A stretch of 64,000 nt of DNA from Pseudonocardia sp. DSM 110487 (GTDB taxonomy: Bacteria; Actinomycetota; Actinomycetes; Mycobacteriales; Pseudonocardiaceae). Location of the stretch: positions 9,114,001 to 9,178,000 of the forward strand of contig NZ_CP080521.1 in NCBI RefSeq assembly GCF_019468565.1. Direction: 5' to 3'. This document shows positions 51,887-60,419 of this stretch, in pieces. The notes below the pieces were generated by a model. It had not been told where the DNA came from, ran no database searches, and saw nothing but the letters and a program-made list of their open reading frames with translations. Both the position numbers and the translations under genes were made by a program. Positions within the stretch are counted from its first letter, which is position 1, and every line of letters starts with the position of its first letter.

Positions 51887-53188
51887 ATGACCACACAGCT
51901 CTCCGGCAGCAGCCGCCTGCCTCGGCCGATCCGACCGTTCCGCCACCGCGAGTACCGCCTGCTGGTCACGTCCATGGCGGCCTCGCTGTTCGCGAGCGGC
52001 CTGTGGCTGGTCGCGAGCGTCTACCAGGTCATCGCCCTCGGCGGCGGCCCCACCCAGCTCTCGGTGGTGGCCACGGCCACCGCCGTCGGCCTGCTGGTCA
52101 GCGTCCTCGGTGGTGGGGTCGCCGCCGACCGGCTGCCCAAACGGGCGCTACTACTCGGGGTCGAGGGCGTCCGGGTCCTCTCGGCCACCACGGCGGGCGT
52201 GCTGGCCGTCACGGGTGCCCTGCAGCTGTGGCACCTCGCCGTCATCTCGTTCGTGCTCGGCGCGGCGGAGGCCTTCTTCTTCCCCGCGTACTCGGCGATC
52301 CTGCCCACCCTCCTGCCCGCCGACGAGCTGCTCGCGGCCAACGGCGTGGAGGGCACCCTGCGCCCGGTGGCGCAGCAGGCGCTCGGGCCTGCGCTCGCGG
52401 GTGTGCTGGTCGGCGCGTTCGCCCCGAGCGCCGCGTTGCTGATCGCGGCGGGCATCTACGCGCTCGCAGCGGTCACGCTCGTGGCCATGCGGCGGGTCGC
52501 CGTGCCACCGGCCGCCGAGCGCAGCTCCGTGCTGGGCGACCTGTCGGAGGGCTTCCGCTACCTGTTCCGCACCGGCTGGCTGTTCGCCACGCTCGCCTTC
52601 GCCACGTTCTACGTGCTGGTGCTGCTCGGCCCGATCGAGGTGCTCCTGCCCTTCGCCGTGCGCGACCAGACCGAGGGCGGGGCCAGCAGCTTCGCGCTCG
52701 TGCTCGGCGCGTTCGGGATAGGCGGGGCGATCGGGTCGCTTGTGGTGTCGTCGTGGCGGCTGCCCCGGCGCTACCTCACGGCCATGATCCTCCTGTGGGG
52801 CGCCGGTGCCGCCCCGCTCGCCCTGATCGGAATCACCACCCAGCTGTGGGTCATGGCCGCAGCCACCTTCGTCGTCGGGTTCACCGGCGCGGTGGCGATG
52901 GTCATCTGGGGCACGTTGCTGCAGCGGCGCGTCCCCCCGCACCTGCTCGGGCGCGTCTCCAGCCTCGACTTCTTCGTGTCGCTCGCCCTCATGCCGGTGT
53001 CGATGGCCATCGCGGGCCCCGTCGGGGAGCGGCTCGGCGTGCCGATGACGTTCGTGCTGGCCGGGCTCGTGCCGGTGTTCCTCGCCGTGGCGGCGATCCT
53101 CGGCTGGCGGCTTCCGGCCGACGAGATCGCCCACCCCATCGACGTCCCCGCCGATCCGGAGAAGGCAGAGACCCAGCCCGCGGCCTGA
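51887..53188 (+). CDS. MFS transporter, likely drug or metabolite exporter
   Basis: A 433-residue membrane protein of the major facilitator superfamily with about twelve helices, of the type annotated as enterobactin-exporter-like or MFS_3. It starts RPFRHREYRLLVTSMAASLFASGLWLVASVYQVIALGGGP, has the loop GGGVAADRLPKRALLLGVEGVR (motif A type) and in the second half GTLLQRRVPPHLLGRVSSLDFF. ATG 51887 and GTG 51884 are both possible starts. It stands alone between infA and a convergent gene pair. Substrate unknown. Confidence 0.9.
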   Translation: MTTQLSGSSRLPRPIRPFRHREYRLLVTSMAASLFASGLWLVASVYQVIALGGGPTQLSVVATATAVGLLVSVLGGGVAADRLPKRALLLGVEGVRVLSATTAGVLAVTGALQLWHLAVISFVLGAAEAFFFPAYSAILPTLLPADELLAANGVEGTLRPVAQQALGPALAGVLVGAFAPSAALLIAAGIYALAAVTLVAMRRVAVPPAAERSSVLGDLSEGFRYLFRTGWLFATLAFATFYVLVLLGPIEVLLPFAVRDQTEGGASSFALVLGAFGIGGAIGSLVVSSWRLPRRYLTAMILLWGAGAAPLALIGITTQLWVMAAATFVVGFTGAVAMVIWGTLLQRRVPPHLLGRVSSLDFFVSLALMPVSMAIAGPVGERLGVPMTFVLAGLVPVFLAVAAILGWRLPADEIAHPIDVPADPEKAETQPAA

Positions 53189-53253
53189 GTCGGGCCGGGT
53201 GACCGCCGCAGCCGGAGAGGGCCCCGCCATGGGCTGGGGCATGATCGTCGGAT

Positions 53254-53291
53254 GTGGTGCGGAAACGACAAATATGTCGCCCTGACACCAC
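53254..53291. terminator. Hairpin between convergent MFS and ABM genes
   Basis: Outer GTGGTG (53254-53259) faces CACCAC (53286-53291), and inside CGACA faces TGTCG (53266-53279). The bulged stem lies between the convergent MFS and monooxygenase genes and may terminate transcription. Confidence 0.45.
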
Positions 53292-53325
53292 TTCTGGCGA
53301 TCAACGCCCGGGATGTCCCAGCAAG

Positions 53326-53625
53326 CTAGCCGACCTCGAAACGCTCGATCGTCGGCGTCACCCCGGGCGCCCAGAGCGCCACGAGGGCATCCATGGCGGC
53401 GGAGTCGCGACTGCGCTCCGCCTCCATGTGCCGTTCCAGCAGCTCCTGGTTGGTCCAGCGTTCGAGCAGCACCATCGTGTCGGGGTCGTCGACGCCCCGG
53501 AACAGCTCGTACTGCTCGCAGCCCTCCTCCGCTCGCGCGGTCGCCTGCACGGCCTTGAACACGCCGGCGAACTCCTCTGCTTTGCCCGGGGCGACGCGAA
53601 TCGTGATGACATGACGGATGGCCAC
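53326..53625 (-). CDS. Putative quinol monooxygenase (ABM domain)
   Basis: A 99-residue dimeric alpha/beta-barrel protein of the antibiotic biosynthesis monooxygenase family. It reads VAIRHVITIRVAPGKAEEFAGVFKAVQATARAEEGCEQYELFRGVDDPDTMVLLERWTNQELLERHMEAE, all family hallmarks. Related YgiN-type proteins act on quinols without cofactor. The GTG at 53625 lies ten bases after the stop of the small upstream gene, so they may be co-transcribed. Confidence 0.88.
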   Translation of the reverse strand: MAIRHVITIRVAPGKAEEFAGVFKAVQATARAEEGCEQYELFRGVDDPDTMVLLERWTNQELLERHMEAERSRDSAAMDALVALWAPGVTPTIERFEVG

Positions 53626-53635
53626 CGGCCTGCTC

Positions 53636-53860
53636 CTACCGTGCGTATCCGAATCGGCGAAGTGCCTCGTGGGGGAAGCCCAGGTCGACGGCGCTGGCAG
53701 CGTCCAGCTGCTCCTGGTGGTGCTGATCGAACTCGACCTCGAGGGCCCCGAGGTTGTCCTCCAGCCACCCCCGCGTCCCCCCAAGCACGGCGCCGACGTT
53801 CGCGACGGCGAAACCGTACGCCGCACGAAGCGGCTGGGCAACGGATCGCAAACCACGCAT
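53636..53860 (-). CDS. Small hypothetical protein
   Basis: A 74-residue frame MRGLRSVAQPLRAAYGFAVA...FDQHHQEQLDAASAVDLGFPHEALRRFGYAR with normal high-GC codon use toward its end. I do not recognise a domain. It may be a short gene ahead of the monooxygenase or the tail of a lost larger gene, because the frame is open for some way upstream. The start is a guess. Confidence 0.4.
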   Translation of the reverse strand: MRGLRSVAQPLRAAYGFAVANVGAVLGGTRGWLEDNLGALEVEFDQHHQEQLDAASAVDLGFPHEALRRFGYAR

Positions 53861-53979
53861 CTCGTCCAGGGCCGGCGAGTGCGCACCCGCTCGACGGGCC
53901 GGACAAGGCACGTCAGAAATGTCGCTGTGATAACCATTCCCGGTGATCACCCCGCGGGGCGATAGGCGTGTTCCTCTTC

Positions 53980-54891
53980 TTACGGCGGATCGTCGAGCCA
54001 GCCGAGCTCGCGGCTCAGCTCCCGCACGCAACGGGCGAGCGCCAGGAGCTCCGGCCGGTCGGTCGCATCCGATGCCAGCATCATCGACCACGTGAAGACC
54101 GGGGTCGGGTCGACCAGCGGCCGGAAGACCATGGTCGGCGGTGGCACCGACCAGGCGGTTGTCGGTACGACGCACAGCCCGGAGCCCACCACCTCGGCCG
54201 CGCCGACGGAGCCGTGCGTCGTCCCCGGCCAGCGCCGGGGGACGACCCCGGCCTGCCGGCAGAAACCCTCGACGAACCGCACCCACTCCGGTGCCGTCTC
54301 GACCGGCAACAGGAGCTCGACCCCGGCCAGCTCGGCCACCGGCACGGCCGCCAGCCCCGCGAGCGGGTGGTCGACGGCCGTGCCGAGCAGCACGCGCTCG
54401 TGGCGCACCGGTTCGGCGTGCACGGCGGCCGGCACGCCCGCGGCGAACCCGAACAGGGCATCGAGCCGCCCTTCCCGCAGCGCGACGAGGCCGCGCGGCA
54501 CGCCCTCCTCCACCTCGCGAACGGCGATGTCAGGGTGTTGCCTGCGGATCCGCCGCAGGATCTCCGCGCCGGTCTGCAGGCCGCTGGATGAGACGTCGAC
54601 CCTGAGCTGCGGCCTCGGCTCGCCGTCGCCCGCGTGCCGGACCGCGTTGAAGGTGGCCTCGACGGCCGCCAGCGAACGCCGCGCCGACTCCAGCAGCAGC
54701 CGGCCGGCGGGCGTGAGCCGCACCGAGCGGGTCGTCCGTTCCAGCAGCGTGGTGCCCAGCTCCCGCTCCAGCTGCTGGACGATCCGGCTCACGGCCTGCT
54801 GCGAGATGAACAGGCGGCGAGCCGCCGCGGAGAAGCTGCGCTCTTCCGCGACGGCGACGAAGCACCGTAGGTGCTTGAGATCAAGGCTCAC
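53980..54891 (-). CDS. LysR-family transcriptional regulator
   Basis: A 303-residue regulator. The winged helix-turn-helix (about 1-62) reads LDLKHLRCFVAVAEERSFSAAARRLFISQQAVSRIVQQLERELG, followed by a substrate-binding domain (about 90-295) with LFGFAAGVPAAVHAEPV and VGSGLCVVPTTAW. Its GTG at 54891 overlaps the stop of the upstream MFS gene (GTGA), so it is translated together with the exporter it probably controls. LysR regulators are more often divergent from their targets; the same-strand coupling is slightly unusual. Confidence 0.92.
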   Translation of the reverse strand: MSLDLKHLRCFVAVAEERSFSAAARRLFISQQAVSRIVQQLERELGTTLLERTTRSVRLTPAGRLLLESARRSLAAVEATFNAVRHAGDGEPRPQLRVDVSSSGLQTGAEILRRIRRQHPDIAVREVEEGVPRGLVALREGRLDALFGFAAGVPAAVHAEPVRHERVLLGTAVDHPLAGLAAVPVAELAGVELLLPVETAPEWVRFVEGFCRQAGVVPRRWPGTTHGSVGAAEVVGSGLCVVPTTAWSVPPPTMVFRPLVDPTPVFTWSMMLASDATDRPELLALARCVRELSRELGWLDDPP

Positions 54892-56306
54892 CGGCCGGGC
54901 CGTCTCCGATCGCGCATTCCGACGAGCACGATCAGCGCGCCGAGCAGGGGCAGGACGGTCGCGGCGACCGCGCCCCACCGGGCCGCATGCAGGCCGAGAT
55001 CCGGTGCCACGGCGTCCGGTGGGTTGCCCCGCAGCCCTGCCGTGACGGCCGTGGCGACGATCGCGAGTCCGAGCCCGCCACCCAGCTGCAGGGCGGTGTT
55101 GTTCAGACCGGCTGCAGTGCCCTGGTCGGCGGGCTCGATGCCGTGCACGCCCCCCAGCGTGGCCGCCGGGTAGGCGAGCCCCATGCCGAGCCCGAAGCTC
55201 AGCAGCGTCCCGACAACCACCAGCCAGGTCACCGCCCCCGGCGTCAGCGCGATCAGAACGGCGTCGCCGACGGCGACGATCAGCATCGCGGTCGCGTATA
55301 CCGTACGAAGCCCGAACCGGTGGAGCAACGGCGGCGCGAGGTAGCGGGAGACCAGGGCGGACGCCACCGCACCAGGCAGCAGCGTGAGGGCCGTCTGCCA
55401 CGGCGACCAGTGCAGCACGCTCTGCTGGTAGAGGGTCACGACGTACGAGATCCCGAACGGCGCGGCGAGCACGGTCAGCGCCGCGGCGTCGGCGGCCCTC
55501 AGCGTGCGCAGCCGCAACACCCGGAGCGGGAGCAGCGGCGACCGGGACGCACGCTCGATGGCGAGGAACGCCGCGAGCAGCACGAGCCCGCCGACGATCG
55601 GTGCGGCGACGCCCAGCGGGTCTGCGTCGGGCACGCCTGCGAGGGTGATGCCGTACATCAGCAGCACCGATCCGGCGGTCACGGTCACCGCACCGGCCAG
55701 GTCGTACCCGCCACGCTTGGCCGGCTTCCCGACCGGGAGCGCCGCCAGCGCCACGGCCAGCGTGATCGCCACGGCGGGGACCTTCGCGAGGAAGATCCAC
55801 CGCCAGGACAACCCGCTCGTGATGAGCCCGCCGAACACCAGTCCGGCGCTGAACCCGCTCGCCGCGGCCGCGGCGAAGATGCCGAACGCTCTCGTCCGGG
55901 CCCGCTCGTCGGTGAACGCCGTCGCCAGGATCGATATCGCCGCAGGCACGGTCAACGCCGCCCCGACACCCTGGACGGCTCGCGCCCCGATCAGGACCAC
56001 CGCCGAGCCGGCGAGGCCGCACACCAGTGACGCGATGCCGAAGACGGCGAGCCCGGCCAGGAACACCGGACGGCTCCCCAGCAGGTCGCTCGCCCGGCCG
56101 CCGAACAACAGAAAGCCGCCGTACGTCACGACGTAGGCCGCCGCGATCCAGGGCAACGCGCTGGTGGCGACCTGCAGGCTGACCTGGATCTCGGGCAACG
56201 CGATCTGCGTGATCGAGAGGTCGAGCGCGTCGAAGAATATGACCGCGGAAACGACCGCGAGCAGCATTCCGGGCCGGGTGTCGGTTCTCCGGACATCCGT
56301 CATCAC
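54888..56306 (-). CDS. MFS transporter of the DHA2 (14-helix) drug-export type
   Basis: A 472-residue membrane protein. It has SLQVATSALPWIAAAYVVTYGGFLLFGGRASDLLGSRPVFLAGLAVFGIASLVCGLAGSAVVLIGARAVQGVGAALTVPAAISIL, a hallmark of the EmrB/QacA group, and about fourteen hydrophobic segments. Such proteins export drugs or metabolites with protons. GTG 56306 or ATG 56303 starts it after GAGGGCGG. It overlaps the LysR gene by four bases. Confidence 0.93.
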   Translation of the reverse strand: MMTDVRRTDTRPGMLLAVVSAVIFFDALDLSITQIALPEIQVSLQVATSALPWIAAAYVVTYGGFLLFGGRASDLLGSRPVFLAGLAVFGIASLVCGLAGSAVVLIGARAVQGVGAALTVPAAISILATAFTDERARTRAFGIFAAAAASGFSAGLVFGGLITSGLSWRWIFLAKVPAVAITLAVALAALPVGKPAKRGGYDLAGAVTVTAGSVLLMYGITLAGVPDADPLGVAAPIVGGLVLLAAFLAIERASRSPLLPLRVLRLRTLRAADAAALTVLAAPFGISYVVTLYQQSVLHWSPWQTALTLLPGAVASALVSRYLAPPLLHRFGLRTVYATAMLIVAVGDAVLIALTPGAVTWLVVVGTLLSFGLGMGLAYPAATLGGVHGIEPADQGTAAGLNNTALQLGGGLGLAIVATAVTAGLRGNPPDAVAPDLGLHAARWGAVAATVLPLLGALIVLVGMRDRRRPGR

Positions 56307-56424
56307 AATCCGCCCTCACCAGAACTGAATTTCCGGATCCGACGCTAACTCGGGATTTCCGGCACGAGAAACACGGATCCGACGACGATCCACAACCCCG
56401 TGTTGTGGGTGAGACGCGGGCCAC

Positions 56425-56451
56425 TGTCACCAGCCCGCCGGGTGTCTCGTC
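56425..56451 (+). promoter_or_regulatory. Predicted ECF41 sigma factor promoter
   Basis: TGTCACC and CGTC are separated by exactly 16 bases, matching the ECF41 promoter as I recall it (TGTCACA, 16 bases, CGTC) with one mismatch. It lies 40 bases before the epimerase ATG, directly upstream of the operon that encodes the ECF41 factor itself. Confidence 0.7.
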
Positions 56452-56491
56452 TCAGGGGACGACACCATCGGGAGAGTGGAAGGAGCCCGTC

Positions 56492-57439
56492 ATGCGGGTC
56501 TTCGTCGCAGGCGGTACCGGAGCGCTGGGCCGGCGGCTGGTGCCGCAACTGGTGGCGCACGGGCACGAGGTGACCGCGACCACCCGGAGCGCGAGCAAGG
56601 CCGGTGAGCTGCAGGCCCTCGGCGCCCGTCCCGTCGTGGTGGACGGGCTGGACGGGATCGCGGTCGGGCGGGCGGTCGCCGAGGCGCAACCCGACGCGAT
56701 CGTGCACCAGATGACCGCGTTGGCCGCTGCGGCGGACCTGCGCCGGTTCGACCGCTGGTTCGCCACGACCAACGAGTTGCGCACGACCGGCACCCGGCAC
56801 CTGCTGGCCGCGGCACGGGCGAGCGGCGTGGAGAAGGTGGTTGCGCAGAGCTACATCGGGTGGAACAACAGCCGGACCGGTGGCCCGGTGAAGACGGAGG
56901 ACGACCCGCTCGACCCCGAGCCCACGGCGGCGCAGCGGGAGTCCATGGCCGCGATCCGGTACCTGGAGAAGGCCGTGGTGGATGCGCCGCTCACCGGGAT
57001 CGTGCTGCGGTACGGCAACTTCTACGGGCCCGGGGCGTCGGAGTCGATGGTCGAGCTGGTCCGCGCGCGGAAGATGCCGATCGTCGGCAAGGGCACCGGG
57101 GTGTGGTCGTTCATCCACCTCGACGACGCCGCCACCGCTACCGTCGCGGCTGTGGAACGAGGGAGCGCGGGTGTCTACAACGTCGTCGACGACGACCCTG
57201 CGCCGGTGGCGGAGTGGCTGCCCCACCTCGCCGCGGCGGTGGGCGCGAAGCCGCCGATGCGGCTGCCGGTGTGGCTCGCGCGGGCGGCAGCGGGGGAGGT
57301 CGTCGTGCGGTGGATGACCGAGGGGCGCGGCGCGTCCAACGAGAAGGCGAAGCGCGAGCTGGGCTGGCGACCGGCATGGACCAGCTGGCGGGACGGCTTC
57401 CGCCACGGCCTGGCCGACACCGTGGAGGCGCGTGGATGA
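56492..57439 (+). CDS. NAD-dependent epimerase/dehydratase family protein (ECF41 partner)
   Basis: A 315-residue extended short-chain dehydrogenase. The Rossmann motif is RVFVAGGTGALGRRLVPQLVAHGHEV, and the later stretch VEKVVAQSYIGWNN with LRYGNFYGPGASESM follows the family. The usual Tyr-x3-Lys pair is not clear (SYIGW region), so catalysis is uncertain. The ATG follows AAGGAG. Its stop overlaps the sigma gene start (ATGA). Genes for an epimerase, oxidoreductase or carboxymuconolactone decarboxylase next to ECF41 factors are a known pattern. Confidence 0.9.
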   Translation: MRVFVAGGTGALGRRLVPQLVAHGHEVTATTRSASKAGELQALGARPVVVDGLDGIAVGRAVAEAQPDAIVHQMTALAAAADLRRFDRWFATTNELRTTGTRHLLAAARASGVEKVVAQSYIGWNNSRTGGPVKTEDDPLDPEPTAAQRESMAAIRYLEKAVVDAPLTGIVLRYGNFYGPGASESMVELVRARKMPIVGKGTGVWSFIHLDDAATATVAAVERGSAGVYNVVDDDPAPVAEWLPHLAAAVGAKPPMRLPVWLARAAAGEVVVRWMTEGRGASNEKAKRELGWRPAWTSWRDGFRHGLADTVEARG

Positions 57440-58371
57440 CCGAGCAAGAGGAACCACCGGAAGCGCTGCGCCCGCTGCTGTTCTCGATCGCCTACCGGAT
57501 GCTCGGCAGCGTCAGCGACGCCGAGGACATCGTGCAGGAGGCCTTCCTCCGCCACCAGCGGGCGCTCGGGGAGGGAACGCGGATCGAGTCGACGAAGGCC
57601 TACCTCTCCGCGGTGACGACCCGGCTCGCGATCGACCACCTGCGGTCGGCGCGGGTCCGTCGCGAGTCCTACGTCGGGCAGTGGCTCCCCGAGCCGCTGC
57701 TCACCGACGACGGGGACGAGGACCCCGCAGCGCACGCGGAGCAGGCCGACTCGCTGTCGATGGCCTTCCTCCTCGTGCTGGAGCGGCTGAACCCGGTCGA
57801 GCGGGCCGTCTTCCTGCTCCACGACGTGTTCGGCTACGGCTACGACGAGGTGGCCGGGATCGTGGGGAAGAGCGAGGCGAACAGCCGCCAGCTCGCCACC
57901 CGCGCCCGCAGGCACCTCGAGGAGAGCAGGCGGCGGTTCGACGCCTCCCGGCAGGAGCAGCAGGAGCTCGCCGAGAAGTTCTTCGCCGCCGTCACCGACG
58001 GCGATCTGGACGGGCTGGTCGAGACGCTGGCCGCCGACGTCGTCGTCTACGGGGACGGGGGCGGAAAGGCGCCGCAGTGGATGGTCCCGATCGCGGGCGT
58101 CGACAAGGTGTCGCGCCTGTTCGCGGCGTTGGGCCGCCAGATGCGCGAGCTGGGCGTCCGGCTGCAGCTGCGCGAGGTCAACGGGCAGCCGGGTGCGCTG
58201 GTGCTCGACCCGGAAGGCCGGATCACCAACGTGTTCGTGCTCGACGTCGCCGACGGCGCCGTTCAGACCATCCGCTCGGTCATCAACCCGGACAAGCTCC
58301 AGCACCTCGGGCCGGTCGCCGACGTGCGTGCCCTCATGCGCGAGCTGCGGTCACGGCCGGAGCCAGGGTGA
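57436..58371 (+). CDS. ECF41-family RNA polymerase sigma factor (SigJ-like)
   Basis: A 311-residue sigma factor with a fused regulatory domain. Sigma2 (about 10-80) has LLFSIAYRMLGSVSDAEDIVQEAFLR; sigma4 (about 115-165) has LNPVERAVFLLHDVFGYGYDEVAGIVGKSEANSRQLATRARRHL. The C-terminal SnoaL-like domain (about 175-290) keeps the ECF41 motifs DGGGK (in YGDGGGKAPQW) and NPDKL (in INPDKLQHL), which in this group control activity in place of a separate anti-sigma factor. It is coupled to the epimerase gene. Its 3' end overlaps a convergent AraC gene by 38 bp. Confidence 0.95.
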   Translation: MTEQEEPPEALRPLLFSIAYRMLGSVSDAEDIVQEAFLRHQRALGEGTRIESTKAYLSAVTTRLAIDHLRSARVRRESYVGQWLPEPLLTDDGDEDPAAHAEQADSLSMAFLLVLERLNPVERAVFLLHDVFGYGYDEVAGIVGKSEANSRQLATRARRHLEESRRRFDASRQEQQELAEKFFAAVTDGDLDGLVETLAADVVVYGDGGGKAPQWMVPIAGVDKVSRLFAALGRQMRELGVRLQLREVNGQPGALVLDPEGRITNVFVLDVADGAVQTIRSVINPDKLQHLGPVADVRALMRELRSRPEPG

Positions 58372-59257
58372 CGGCCTCGGGCCGGGGCCGTTCGCGGTAC
58401 TGGCCGGGCGCCACTCCGAACTCCCGCTTGAACGCCTTCGCGAAGGCGAACTCCGAGACGTAGCCGATGCGGGCGGCGACGGCCCGCAGCGGGCGGTCGG
58501 ACTCGCGCAGGAGCCGCGCGGCCGTGGTCATCCGCCACCAGGTGAGGTAGGCCAACGGGGGCGAGCCGACGGTCTCGGCGAACCGGCGCGCGAACGGGGC
58601 CCGGGAGAGCCCGGCCAGCGCCGCGAGCGACTGCACCGTCCACGGCCGTTCGGGGTGGCTGTGGATGGCGCGCAGCGCCTCCGCCACCGCGGGATCGCCC
58701 AGCGCCGCGCTCCAGCCCGTCGCCGCGGCCGCAGGCTGCTCGTCGTACCAGGCGCGCACCATGTACACGAGCAGGAGGTCGAGGAGCGCCGACTTCGCCG
58801 CGTCCGTACCAGGAGCGGTGGCGACCTCCGCGGCGAGCAGGTCGAGTGCGCCGCGCAGAGCGGGGTGCTTCCCTGCCTGCAGGTGCACGACGTCGGGGAG
58901 CTCAGCCACCAGCGGGTGCTCCCGCGACCGGTCGAGCCGGTAGGCGCCGCACAGCATCTCCGCCCGCGGTCCGGCCCCCGCGCCCGCCACCGCCCGGCCG
59001 AACTCGACCAGTGGCGTCGTTGGCGTGTCGGCGATGGCGTGGACGAGGCCGTGGGGAAGGAACACCACATCGCCTGCGGCGACTGCCACCGGTGGACCGA
59101 GCCCCGGGATGACGAACCCGGTGCCGTGCAGGACCGCGTGGAACCCCGCCCCCTCCTGCGCGGGGAACCGGATGCCCCATGGCGCCGCCAGCCGCGTGCG
59201 CGACGCGTGCGGGTGCCCGGTTCGCATGACCCTGATCGCGTCGCTGAGTACGTCCAC
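58334..59257 (-). CDS. AraC-family regulator with cupin sensor
   Basis: A regulator of about 307 residues. The N-terminal cupin_6 domain (about 1-185) has WGIRFPAQEGAGFHAVLHGTGFVIPG and GDVVFLPHGLVHAIAD. The C-terminal AraC helix-turn-helix pair (about 205-295) reads WTVQSLAALAGLSRAPFARRFAETVGSPPLAYLTWWRMTTAARLLRES and RIGYVSEFAFAKAFKREFGVAPGQYR. GTG 59257 was chosen to start at VDVLSDAIRVMRTG. It is divergent from the saccharopine-reductase-like gene, a possible target. Confidence 0.92.
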   Translation of the reverse strand: MDVLSDAIRVMRTGHPHASRTRLAAPWGIRFPAQEGAGFHAVLHGTGFVIPGLGPPVAVAAGDVVFLPHGLVHAIADTPTTPLVEFGRAVAGAGAGPRAEMLCGAYRLDRSREHPLVAELPDVVHLQAGKHPALRGALDLLAAEVATAPGTDAAKSALLDLLLVYMVRAWYDEQPAAAATGWSAALGDPAVAEALRAIHSHPERPWTVQSLAALAGLSRAPFARRFAETVGSPPLAYLTWWRMTTAARLLRESDRPLRAVAARIGYVSEFAFAKAFKREFGVAPGQYRERPRPEAVTLAPAVTAARA

Positions 59258-59383
59258 CCGTCCAGCGTATGGCCACGACGGACCTCGCCGAGACGATCGG
59301 ACATGGCAGCCGGAGCCTCGGGCATGGGCCGGCCGGCCCATCGTTCATAGCGTCATTCCCCTGATCGACGGAGGGAAATCGAC

Positions 59384-60415
59384 ATGAAGATCGCCGTGTA
59401 CGGCGCGAGCGGTTTCACCGGCGGGCTCGCGGTGGCGGAGCTGGGCCGCCATGGCCTGTCCCCGGTGCTCGTCGGCCGCAACCCGGAACGGCTGCGCAAG
59501 GCGGCCGCAGACGCGGGGGTGGCCGACGCCGAGATCCGGGTAGCGGGCCTCGACGACCCGGTGGTGCTCGCTGCCGCGTTCGCCGGCTGCGACGCGGTGG
59601 TCAACGCCGCAGGCCCGTTCGCGCTCTGGGGCGAACCGGTCGTGCGGGCGGCGATCGCGGCCGGATGCCACTACGTCGACACGGCGGGCGAGCAGGGCTA
59701 CATCCGGCGGATCCTGGAGACGGTCGGCCCCGACGCGGAGCGGGCCGGTGTGACGGTCGTCCCGGCCATGGCCGACGACGGCGGACCCGGCGACCTGATC
59801 GCCCACCTGACCGCACGTGAGCTCCCGAACGTCGCCGACCTGCTCGTCGTCGACGCGCGGCGGCCCGGGGCGGCCTCCAGGGGAACGGCCCGGTCGATGG
59901 CGGCCGCCTTCGACGCCGGCCCGCTCGAGTACGCCGACGGCACGTGGCGACCGGCGACCGGCGGCGCCCCGTCGATCACGGTGCCCGGCGAGGCCGACGA
60001 GGTAGCTCTGGCCCCGTTCGCCCTGCCCGGCGTGGTGACCGTCCCCCGGCACGTCCGGGCGGGGCGGGTGCGCAGCGGCATCCGCGCCGAGGTGGCCGAG
60101 CTGTTCGCCTCGCTCACCCCGGACGTGGTCGATTCGGTTCCCGAGGTGCTGGACGAGGAGGCGCGGAGCACGACCCGCTGGCTGATGCTGGTCGAGGCCG
60201 TCGACGGCACCGGAGGCCGGGCCAGGGGCTGGGTGACGGGGCCGGACGCCTACGGACTCACCGCGGTGATCGCCGTCGAAGGCGCCCGCCGCCTGGTGAC
60301 CGACGGCGCGCCCGCGGGCGCCCTCTCCCCGGCCCAGGCGTTCGACCCCGCAGGCTTCCTCGACGCCCTCGCCCCGCACGGCGTCAGGTGGCAGACCATC
60401 GTCGGCGGCCGGTGA
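59384..60415 (+). CDS. Saccharopine dehydrogenase-like oxidoreductase
   Basis: A 343-residue protein of the saccharopine dehydrogenase/trans-acting enoyl reductase superfamily. The NAD(P)-binding motif is KIAVYGASGFTGGLAVAELGRHG, then GCDAVVNAAGPFALWGEPVVRAAIAAGCHYVDTAGEQ. The C-terminal part LTAVIAVEGARRLVTDG ... FLDALAPHGVRWQ is repeated, in decayed form, at 61634-61797. It is divergent from the AraC gene and four bases from the convergent VOC gene. Substrate unknown. Confidence 0.9.
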   Translation: MKIAVYGASGFTGGLAVAELGRHGLSPVLVGRNPERLRKAAADAGVADAEIRVAGLDDPVVLAAAFAGCDAVVNAAGPFALWGEPVVRAAIAAGCHYVDTAGEQGYIRRILETVGPDAERAGVTVVPAMADDGGPGDLIAHLTARELPNVADLLVVDARRPGAASRGTARSMAAAFDAGPLEYADGTWRPATGGAPSITVPGEADEVALAPFALPGVVTVPRHVRAGRVRSGIRAEVAELFASLTPDVVDSVPEVLDEEARSTTRWLMLVEAVDGTGGRARGWVTGPDAYGLTAVIAVEGARRLVTDGAPAGALSPAQAFDPAGFLDALAPHGVRWQTIVGGR

Positions 60416-60419
60416 TCGG

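Noticed and set aside
53980..56430. A continuous frame that would fuse the LysR regulator to upstream sequence as an 816-residue protein
   Set aside because: The upstream segment is the MFS gene read in the wrong frame. LysR has its own GTG overlapping the MFS stop.
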